Below, in pieces: positions 50,964 to 62,900 of a stretch of DNA of 64,000 nt. Each line of letters starts with the position of its first letter. The first letter of the stretch is position 1. The notes under the pieces were generated by a model. The model ran no database searches and had not been told where the DNA came from. It saw only the letters and a list, made by a program, of their open reading frames with translations. Location: the NCBI GenBank assembly GCA_025345505.1, contig JANVCC010000022.1, positions 32,711,602-32,775,601 of the forward strand. The letters are read 5' to 3'. The position numbers and the translations under genes were made by a program. The DNA is from Todiramphus chloris collaris. Taxonomy: Eukaryota; Chordata; Aves; Coraciiformes; Alcedinidae.

Positions 50964-53900
50964 CTATCCTGCAGAACTGAACAGCAAAAAGCAGGACACT
51001 TCTGCCATCTTCCCTTAATTCCTACTCCTAGAACCTTAGAACAGCCAGACCATGGCCCTCTCCTTTCCTGTTCCCCGACAGTCAGAGCTGAACGAACCTT
51101 TGGAGTTCTCAGACATGCAACACTGAGTTTCACCCCAGCACACAGGGCAGCCTACCTATTGGTGCAGCTCTTGTTAAGTTAGAAGGCAGAGGGTCCCTCT
51201 CAGGGGGACAGGGGTCACAGAAGTCCAAGCAGGCTGGGCAAATGAGATTTCCAAGGTGTGTCCAGCCGTGCATCTGAATGCTCACAGTCAGCACCTGCCC
51301 TGAGCGGCTGCACAGGTAGGCTGTGTCCTTGACCCAAACATGCAGCCCTTCTGCAGAGCAAGAAACCTTTAAAATAAAAGAATAAAATTCAAGTCTATAT
51401 TGTGATTGATCAGAAATACCTTCTGGGGTGTGGAGGCTCTTTTAATAACTCCATGCTACAGTCGATGAACACCTGGTATTGGAGCATGGGGGGGGAGAAA
51501 CAGGGGTGGGGGAAAAAGGGGACACAACAACAAAAAAACCACAAAACCAAACCAAAACACACACAACACCCTCCCCCCCCACAAAACAACAACAACAACC
51601 CCAAAAAAAAACCCAACCCAACACATACTTACTTGATAACATCCACTACCCCAGTCAGGGTAACTGAGTTTCCTTCTGCACTGCTCCATGACAAAAGCAG
51701 ATTTCTGAATGAGACACACAGAGTTTGGTCCGTATTTCTCTGCACCGTAGTTTTTGGTAGGGTCTAAGGTAGAAAGAATGCACTGAATTGCAACTTCAGA
51801 GGGGAACAGAGAGTCCAGAAGGACATAATATGCTACAATTAGTCAAAGTCTCCAAATGCAATTCAAGGTTTACTTTTAGAATCTCTCAGATCGTTAATCA
51901 TTATCAGTTTTGGGAATTATACTGTCTTGAATATAAAGTGGAAAGAAATGCAAGATTTTAAACAACAAATAAAAAAAGCAAGCACTTTCCATCAGAACTG
52001 TGGGGATCTGTTTGCCCTGAGGGAGCGTCAGCTCCAGTTGCTGGCTTGAGGGTAGAAGGTGTTTGTTTCTTTTTGAGACAACTGCACAGACAATTAACCA
52101 TCCTACAGCATTCTGGAGCCCCACAATGTTGTACATTCATGCACCACCCTAGGAGACAAGCCCATGTTCTGGTAATTCATGAAGCTCCTTGCCTTGAACC
52201 AAAAACCTATGAAGGTGGAAAGTGGAATTATGTATCAGAGGCTCAAAAAACAACCAAGCAACTCATCCCCACCCTTTTTTTTTATATTTGCATCATGTGG
52301 AGTTAATTTCTGTTTATCTTTCAGACAGGTCTTGTATTAGATGTGAGCATTTTCTTCCTAGGTGTACAAGGTAGTTGTGCTGTGCTTCTAACTCCAGCAC
52401 AGATTTTTCACAGCTAGTAGTGTAAAACTAATTTCACGCCCAATTAGTTTGAACATCTAGCAAGTCCATTCCAGATTAACAAATGTAGTCCCCTAAATAC
52501 TACAATGAAGTCCTGAAAACTGACCTGGTTGGTTTTCAATTATTCTACAGTCTGAGCTGCGTTGAAATTCCCCACTTAAATGCCAGCTGAATTCTTGACT
52601 AAAGGGACAATAGTCAGCAATTTCAACTGAGCCACCATAATAAGGCAGTTCTTCTGCTGGTACTCCACTGAGATTGTCAAAATACTGCAAAACAAAATAG
52701 GTTGTGAAGCAGTTTACACTGTTTTTTAAATAGAAGCAATCACCACAGCTGTAAGGACATCAGCTATTACTACTCTGGAACACTATTAACAGCAACTTAC
52801 AATATCCATGAACCAAATGAGACAGAAGTAATTAAGAATACTTAATGCAGAGAGATTCACATTTGCCTGTATTACTCTCCACCCCTCCCCCTGCCCCTCC
52901 TTTGCAATCATTGCATTCTCTGGGCTGAAACAGAACAAATTTCTTAGCGTGCAGCAACACAAGGCAGCAAACTGGGTGAAGTAACAAAATACTCTGGGGT
53001 AGTTCTGTTAAACAGCAACATTTCCATCTGGTATTTGTTTAGATGGCCAAGCGACATCTTTATTGTTTTATTAAGATCACAAGGCTTTTTGTTTCAGTGT
53101 CCAAGGCTCCTTATCATAAACTAAGCAGACATTCTTCACTATCCCTACTCTCATCTACTAGTTCAGAAGGAAAAAAAAAATGAAACAAATTATAATCACC
53201 TGTCTGCAAAGCACAATAACTAAAACACGTAGTTATTTGGTAAAGTAAGACCTATTATACCTGATATTCCTGAGGTAACTGCTTTGGAAACTTCTGCAAG
53301 TTGCACACTGCTACTGCTCTTTGGTCCTGTCTGCAGGTTAACTGCAAAGGATTGCTCCTCAAAGTGTCGCAGTATGGGCTGATTAATTGCCTCCTCAAAA
53401 AAAAAAAAGAATAAAATCACATTTGATCACTTTAACTACTTTTCATAATTTAACTAAGCATCCTGTCAAGACTGTCTGTTCCCACTCCCCCCACACTCAG
53501 TCAATCACACAAAGAAGCACCAGCTTCTCTGGAGGCTAATTATTGTTACTTGGTTATGACCTTTCTAATTTAAGAATCTCAAGTCAGCAAACAAAGGTTA
53601 CAATGTACTTACCTATACAGCTTTAATAACATTGCTTTGTGAACTTCAAAGTAAAAAAACATATAGGCAAAACAGACCCACTGTGCAGCTGTGTCCTCGG
53701 AATTTGTAAGTATTGTAACAACCAAAGAAGGCAGGCTTTGTTTGGAAGATGGCTATCATCTGCTGCTGTGCTAAATACAATCCAGCACTGCAAACACAGG
53801 CTGCATTTTCAATTAAAAGGGACAAAATAAGAAAGAAAACTCTTTTGGATTAAGTCCCTCCCCTCCTCTCTATTGCATAGCCCTCTTCTAATGTAAACGT

Positions 53901-56900
53901 ATTCTACATCCTAAGGTGTTTGGCTCTATTTATTGGGTGGGATGCTTCTGGTCTTAATACAGGTGGGTGCATTCTGAAGGTATGCAGGACTCCATTCCTT
54001 GTTAATCTGTATCTGCTTCTTTTGTATGACAAATGTACAGCATCAGGGCTTCCTCTGAATTGTTTTAAAAAGACTGTATCCTTACTTTCGTCTCTTGTGG
54101 TCGATCCAGAATTTACAGCTCTTCATTACGAAGTCACAGCCTTTATTGCGTCCCCAATCCAATTTCTCTGCCATGCTGTAATTTGCTTTATACCAGCTGT
54201 AAAGGTATGACAATATAGTTACTTCAAAAATGAGCATTCTGATTAATGAAATGGCAGTTCAAAGAACTTCATACTATGCCTTAAGGTCTTCAAAAGAAGA
54301 AAAAGGGAAACCTCATCCCTTTCTGCCCATAGCAAAATATAGTACAACTGCACCACTTTTCATGTCACAATGAACTAAGAAGAAAATTTCACTCCTTATT
54401 TATTCAACAGCTATGCATCATGATCTGCAAAGGACCAATGCATACAGGAAGATAGAATTTTAGACAATTTATGCTTTCCATCTGCAAAAAGAGTTGAAAA
54501 AAAATGTCTTTTCTGAGTTGCACACAGTACATACTTATTAAGAAAAAAACCTAAACACACACAAACAGTACTGTGCATGGCAATGCTTTTTTTTTTAAAG
54601 GCTAGGTTAAGAATGGATGCATTTTGGAAAATATGAAGAAAAAAATTAACATAGCAGCTATAACTCCTTGTCTAATGTAATGCTAATTATGCCAGTTATC
54701 TACTGTGTTGCAGATGGATAAGAACAAGTGCATTAATTGTGAATAAAATCAAGCACAATGAAAACTAAACACAAATGAACCCAGAAAAAAAAACCATTCT
54801 TATTAATTCTTACCCTGTGTCTTCCATTAATGCTAAGGTGATCCTGGAGAAGACTCGATTCTGTGTGTGGGATCCAGTCATTGCTTCGTTCTGAAAGTTA
54901 TCAGTTATTATTAGCAAGCCCCTGCCAATCACTATTGTAAGAAAATACTTCCTACGAAATAAACATTTTCTTTCCAGTCCCTTCTTATTATTGACAATCA
55001 AATCCCAACTTCTTTCACAAAAGGGATCAAAAGTGCAACTCTCCTTCTCCACTCCACCCTACAAAATTTCACAATTCTAGAAGTCAGAAACTTCATTCCA
55101 AATTCTGGTTAAAACTTATTTATGACCTCTGTGTACTCATTTTTCCTTAGGTAAAATAAAACTCTTCCTTCTTCTATCATAATTCTCAGTAGCAATCACA
55201 CCACATCTTCTGTCTCCTTTTGGTAAGATGAAAGCCAAGCTCATTTCGTTTTCTTAGGCAAGACTGATTTTTAGTTTTTCTAGAGTTTCTAGTAGTCCTT
55301 TTCAGGAGCAAGGTGCACAGGACAGGTGACTGAAGGAACACAGCACCCTACAGGAAACTTTATTAGTGTTTCAGTGGAATTTTCCATCTTGTTTAAAAAT
55401 GAGCAAGTTCACACCATCCTCAAAAGATCAACTCCATTTCACCTTGGCATTTCCTCATCATCTTATATCTGGCAATTGTAACACCCGTGTCCTTTTCCTA
55501 CTTGATCGTTTCCACCTGATAAACCTCAGGCTTACAGCAAAACTCACTCACCCTTAATTATGCAACTCTGGGATTTGTATTAATGAACATAATCTCATTT
55601 CTATTGTTTCTTCAGAACAGGCAGATTTCCAGCCTTCCCTCTCTGCTAGTGTCATCAGGAGGAGTAACCACCAGCAGGCTTACTAGCACCAAAGTTGCTA
55701 TCTCTACAATACTTAATGAGAGTTGGATTAAGACCAAACCCAAAGTATGGGGGTTACTTTCCAAATAGAAACTTTCTCTGGAAAAGCAGAAAGGAGGCTA
55801 GCAATAATCTATTTGTTAATCCTATTCAATCCTTAGAATTATTCTCACAGCAGTCTTTCCAGTTGGTGTTAAGCTACTGTTCCACACCAAAGGTTACTGA
55901 AAAGCAGGAAAGCCTAACAATTTTGGTCTCACAAATCAGGCATTTTTCAAGATTACATCCACAAAAAGATGTGCCCTTAAGCATTTTCCTTGCATCCCTC
56001 ACCGCATACAACAATAACTACAAAGTGCATCTCTGACAAAAATATCACTGAACACAAAGTTATAAATAACAGTAAGGTTAAAAGTCAGGAGGAAAATAAG
56101 CATTTACTTGATCAGATGAGGTTCTGGAGTAGTGATGGCAAAAGCTAACCCCAGGTTACATAAATAAAGACAAAGCCAAGGTAATTAACAGAGAGAACAA
56201 TCACATGTTCGATGTATAAGAGGCAGAGGGTGACAAAGGGAACTGACTCAAAGGAATGCCTCTTTCCCCCTAAAAAGGGAACGTACCATCTCAAAAAGTT
56301 AAGTAGTAGACAAAAGTAAGAGACATTTAGTTTTTTTATGTAATCAGCCTACCCCAAACTCATACTCTGAGATTTAGCAATGAGGTAAAAATAGATCAGA
56401 ATTGCACATTTAGGTATTTGTAGTTTAGTGCTTTTTGTGATATATTTCAGTGAGGCTTGAAACACCTGCATTTTCAAGGCTCCAGTAGGTACCACTACAA
56501 ACCTAAAAATAAAGGTGGGAGAGCAGACATTCTCACATCCTCCTCCATTCCCGATACCAGCACTAACCTCCAACAATCTCTTCTCCCAGTGGTTGAGCTC
56601 AGTACCCATGCCACCTTGATTTTCGAGCTCCATTCCCTCCAGAACTGGGCAATTAAAATGTTTTCGAGCTTCTTCCTAGAAAGAAAACATTTCAACACAA
56701 CTGTCAAAATATTGAGACAGATAACCATATGCAGTCCTAATATTCTAGAATTATCTTTTAAAAGTATTGCAGCATTCCTTTTTCTACCATCCTGTTTTCC
56801 TCTGAATGTAAAACGCTTCTACTGAGAGGCTGACTAAGCCAGCAAGTTCCCCAACACCAAGCCTACTTATCTCCTGGAAATAAATGATGGAAGTTCACAA

Positions 56901-59900
56901 GAATAAAGGAGCAACAGAATTAGCCAAGAATAGCATGCAAGCACTAAAGACTGTATTCAAAGAAAATGAAACAAACCCAAAGTAAAAACCACCCCTAACA
57001 ATGTAGGGACACTACAACCCTGCCTCTGTCAAACGTTTCAGAAAAAAAACACTTTTCCATGAGGAAAGTGTACGTGTCAACTAGTTCTGCATGGGGAAGG
57101 GTTTTCTGCAAAATATTTGAAAATCCAATGAGGCATCACAGCAATGCTGTGCTCTCACGGTCAGGAGCCCAGCCTTTGCCAGTGTGGCACTGCCCAGGAG
57201 CACCTTTAGAGATCTCAGTTTGACCAGCATGGCCAATTTTCAAAACAGGGGTAATTAAATCAAGTTTGCTCTATGTATGGTGTTAAATTTTAAACAAACA
57301 AAAAGATTATTTGTGGACACATGTGATTAACACTGTAACTTATTTCCCATACCAATTTATCACACTTAACCATATGTTCTGCTGTGGGGGGGGGAGGGGG
57401 AGGAGGCAGGAGTCAGAGGCGTGGGAAGCAAGAAAGATTTCCAAGAATACTTGAGAATTTCTTTTTAAACATGACAAAATGTTACCTACATTATTTTGTA
57501 ATCAAGACAATCAGAAAAAGATTAAAACAATTTTTTTTTTTAAAGAGAAACGTAGAAAATAGCATGAACTTAAAAATGAGGAAACCCATGACAACACTAT
57601 CTGTTGAGGCAACAGGAATACCAGGTGTCTAAGTCTGTAGGAAAGCATTTAAAGAGCAGGATTAAGGCATCTATTCAACAACAGTTTTCTTAACCTTCTA
57701 TAATTTACTTCCCAGTCCCTTCATTGCCTCTTACTATGTCAATTTATTTCTCTCACACTCTCTCATACATTTTACACTTTATTTTGGATATACCTTCTCA
57801 ACTACAATCTTAATTGCATAGTCTTTGGGCCATACTTTTGGGAAAAGGGTATTCAATGGGAGGTTATTACTTCTTAAAGAATAACAAATACTTATGACTC
57901 AAGAATGTGATGGCAATGTTGGCATACAAAGCGTAAAATGTTTAAATTAATCCACACTTACAACCACACGAGGTGTTATCAGAAGATAAACAGCATGGCG
58001 CAGCATTTTGCCACCACGTACATCCCATAACCTCACTGCTTTATGAACAACTTTATTGCTCCACTGATACAAACCTAGACTGTAAGAAGAAAGTTGTGGT
58101 TACAAGTCTTTCCCACAAATACACACTACTGTGCAAAGAATTATCCCTGTAAGAAACAGAATCATTAATAATTGCTACACTTCCTCATGCTTTCTGAAGT
58201 TTACATTTATTATGCAATGTTTGTCCTCTGTAAGATAGGCATTCATTATATACACAACTCTGGTTTAATAAGTCAAAGTAAGATTATTAAAAAGATGCCT
58301 GTAGACTCAAGACATATTTTCAACAATTAACAAACTTCCAGAAATTGAACAAAAATTCTCAGAATTGCTTATAAAAATGTAAGCGATCAAAGCCAAAAGC
58401 TCTCTACCCTTCCACCTCCAAAAAAAATGCCTAGAGGAACATTTCTACAATATCAGCTAAATGAATATAAAAATGCAAACTTCTCATTCAGTAACAGGTC
58501 AGAAAAATCACGCGTGAGACTACGCACCTTGTCAGCTCTGCATAACTCTAAACCTTGATTGACACGGGTCTTAAAGATGAACTGCACTGACATTTGACAG
58601 ACTACAGAAAATGCAAGTCTCAGTTTATTAAGGTGCTCAGCAAGCATCAGAATTTAAGCACGGGTCATTCTAATGCTTAGCTTCAAGCGTCCTGACAAAT
58701 GAAATCCTGCTGTAGCTTGCAATACGTGTGGATAATGCGAATGCTTAATGCTGATGTAAAGAAAGACTGAAAAAACACCACACACCAATGTTTGAACACA
58801 ATAAAGGCAAAACATTCTAGTCATCGAATTTTCAGCGGGCAAGAATACATCCTTAAACTGGCAACAGGACAACATCCTCCAATGACAGTACCAAGAAGTC
58901 CAAAAAAATAAAATACCTTTCATTAAAAGGAGGGAGACCATCTGCGTATCTCGTTGTCAAAGGCTTTCCATCGTCATCACGATAAAACGCAAACAGTCCA
59001 GCAGAGAAACCCTTCAAGATAAAAAACAAGCACACAGAAACCTTTGGCAGGACATTCACGTGCAAAGTCAAATGCCATGCAAGTATGACAGCCACCACAG
59101 ATACACTGGAAGTACTGCACTTCAAGGCAGTTAACACACAAACTAAAGGAAGCAAAGCAAGAGCTTTCCTCCACAAACCATCCTTCTCTTGTGACAGCCT
59201 GGAGGTGTGTGAGGAAGCAGACACAAATTTCAGGAAAGCTCATTTTATAACATCAACCCTTACCAGTGCATGGATGATCTCATGTTTCACTGTAGACAAC
59301 ATGCCAATGAATTCCTGCGCTTGCGTTGAAATCATATTTGGACACAAGTTGGCATACCCTGCTACTGGCCTGGAAGAGAGTTTTAAAATTAAACTGTTTT
59401 CAGTAAAATACTAGCAAATTCAAATCATAGTCACTTGAAGAGGTAGAAAATTTGAAAAAGAAAAAAAGAAGACTAACACAAAAGTAAGTTCTCCCAAACA
59501 ACTTGCCCAATCACTTACAAGTAGCCCATTAACAATAGAGTGACTAGTTTACTGTTGAAACGGGGAGGGATGGGATTAATCTCTATATTCTCTGTCCTGC
59601 TCTGGTGTTAGCAAAAACAGTGTAGGAGATCTGAATTTTAGGTAAGACACCACACGTACAGAACGTCTGTTAGAGTAACTACAACCCAACTAGAAACGAG
59701 AGACACTTAAATACAGACCATTTTCATTCTCCTTTAAATTTGTATGACATTTGCTTCAACAGAAACAGGATCTTGCACTAAAGTTTAGGCAATACCAGTG
59801 GAGGATTAGCTTTGACTTAAATGCCTCAGCTTTGCAAGTTAAGCACTGTTTGAGGGTTTTGTGGTTTTACATAAATGTAGTGTCTAGTTCAACAATGATT

Positions 59901-62900
59901 TCTGCTTTACTGTATTATACAACACAGGCAAACAATTAAACACCACATTCCACACAATTAAAAAACTCAGAAGTTTTAATTAGAAACCGAGTTTGTACCA
60001 GAGGAAACACTTGCCTGTCCATTTCAGCCTCCAGCTGGCAGTAGGCTGCGTATGCAATGATATTTTCATGGCCACACCTTTCAGTTGTGAGAGCACTAAC
60101 ATAAAGCACAAAGTCAGCATCTCGAACTCCTTCCTGGTCAGGTAAGCCCGTGGGTCCGCAGTGCCATTCACTCTCATTGCACACCCTGCATTGCTTGGAC
60201 AGTGTTCAAAGGGAACAATTAAAATACATGAGCTACGACAGAAATTTTGCATGACACAAAGCTCAGATAGCTTGAAGCCAAGAACAAACCCCATTGTAAG
60301 TGGAAAATGAGGAAACTCCCTATGAAGACAGTAAACAAAACCAAGAGTCAAGGAACAGCTTTCAAATTACTATCTCTTGTAGTTTATTAGACACCAGGAA
60401 GGTGTCAGCTTTTGAATAAAAGGGCCTGCCAAGCTAGATATCCAAAAATTAGCACCCTTATTTCCTACACGTTAGAAAACATTTTGGCTCGCAGAAATAG
60501 TATACCTAACTAGCAATTGCATTTTACATGTAAGCTGTAAATATTCTAGTTGAAACTTGAAGCTAAGAGGAAGAAAGAAATCTACTCTAGTTGAAGCAAA
60601 AATTCACGGAAGAAAACAAGTTAGAAGGATTGTTCCTGGTTAAGTGGATAACCTCTTCAAATAGAGTCTTAAAAAAAAAAAAAAGAAAATCAAAACATTA
60701 CAAATTCTGTGACAATCTGCCTCTTTGACCAAGGTGAATAGTGAAGTGACTAGTAGCAATTTAACAAGCTTTGAACTTCATCCTCTCTGTATAGTTCATT
60801 GTAACACAGGCTTAGAGGACGGTAAACAGCCCAGCTTCACTTGACTTTTCATTCAACGGTCTAAACTAAAGAGACTCCCACTAAATCACCTTGTTCTGTT
60901 CTGTCACTCAGACTTTGTTATCTTCCACAAACTGGTTATTCACAGTTAGAGATACTTAACTTTTTTACCAGATTCCATAAACACTTATATTTCAAAGGTT
61001 AAGAAGCACTTGGATGACTTCATTTACCTGGAGGTGTTTCTCAGGAACTATAACTGGCCCACATCTTGTATGGTCTGCGCAGGCTCCTCGGCAGTACCTG
61101 TGAGGGTCAGCTTTCCTCCTTAAATACTGGTTTGTCGCACACTGCCTTCAATCAAACGTGAAAGGCAGTCAGCACTGTTGTATTAGTAACAAGAAACTAT
61201 AGAATAGCCTTACAGCACCCAGCAACACTGCAATACAGGTATTTAACATGACTTCTATGGTGAGAACTGTTAGTTACCCTGCCCTGGAGGACATAATGCC
61301 TCCAGTTGTTAATGGAGCATCCACAGGTTCAAAAAGAAATTAGAAACAGGTTCAGAAGTGGGGTTACAGATAAAAGGAAACAGGCAGCACGTATACCCTT
61401 TAGCATACCCAATACACCAAATGTAGATGTGATCATGGAAAGTTTGCAGATTTATGTACGCTTCCTAAAGAGAATCTGCTACCACCACCACTGGGTCAGT
61501 GGGTCTGATTCAGGAGGGTGTTTCTTACACTCTTATTCTATTTTGATTTTAAAGGCTATGCAATACAATGTTAATTATCAAATACGGCGAGTGGTTTTCA
61601 ACAAACTTTCACATACCTGCTTAGTAATATAGTACCCGTGGATTTGCGCACTTGGAATGTCTTCTCCAGATAAGATATAGCTTGTGGAAAAAGTTTGTTC
61701 TGAGGAGAACAAAAATGAAAGTCACTCCGGTAGCAGTGCAGACATAACTCATATCAAAAGCATTAACTACCAAGTTACGTGAAACTTGTTAGATGCTGTG
61801 GTATAGCAGAATAGCAGAAACCCAGATTTCCTAAGAAATTCACTTGCTATCAATGTATTTAGGAAATATTTTGTTTCGATATTCCCATGTTTTGTTACTG
61901 GAATGCCAAAATGAGAAGGGAGATGATATTACTCTGAATGCATACGTATTGCTCACCGAAAGCTTTGCACCTTGGGATGTAGCAAACACCTGCCAAACAA
62001 CATTCGACAGAACACGGGAAGCATTTGGAATGGAGGCATAATCTGCACACAAAACCTGGGTTTCCCAGACTAGAGGATATGAAATTACTGGCAACCAAAG
62101 CCTTTAATTAAACAGGCCTTCAAATTCATCTGTGTAATAAAATACAGACAAACAAAAAGGAGAAGCAAGTATGACATACCTTTATGAGGTGTCTTTTCTC
62201 AGGTAGCAAACTATATTTAAGAAAACAGAACAAACAAGCTTTAGTTAGCAGGGATTCCGTTCTCAGATATGGAGAGGGAAAAAAAAAAAAGTTGCCACAA
62301 CGTTATACTCACTCTTCAACGCTTCTGTCGTATATAATCTTAATTCTCAGCTGTTGATCCACGTTTCTCTTCAAGACGTGCTTTTCCTTCAGAGGAACCT
62401 GATAGACAACCTGTCCGGGCGAGGAACAAGCCCTGGATTAGGCGGCTCACCCGGAGCCGCACCAAGGGGCGCCCCCAGGTCCCTCACCCCTCGCCGCCCG
62501 GGGCCTCTTTTCCCTGGTCTTTCAGCGCAGCCCCTTCCCGCCCTTCTCCTCCCAGACCTCCGCGCCGGGACGTCCGAAGCCACCGCCGGTACCCGCGCCG
62601 CGGACCACACCCGGGGGCCGCGGGGCCAGACCTGCCACAGACCGGGCCGGGGCCGCTGTAAGGGGCACGGACCCAGCACCGGGAGCGGGAAACGGAGCCC
62701 CCAACCCCCGCCGCCGCCTGACAACCCCCCCGCGGCGGCCCCACCTCCTCGCCGCTGGGCACGCGGTGGTGACATGACGAGGGAGAAGAAAGGGCGGCGG
62801 CGCCGCCGCAGCCCAGCGGCAGCAGCAACAGTAGCAGCAGCAGGAGCAGCAGCGCGGCGGGGAAAGCGGCGGGGAAAGCGGCGGGGAAAGCGGCGAGCAG

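Noticed and set aside
59936-60014. Extension of LMLN exon 6 beyond 60015 (open frame continues)
   Set aside because: The continuation does not resemble LMLN, and the protein resumes in exon 7 in the frame given by the GC donor.
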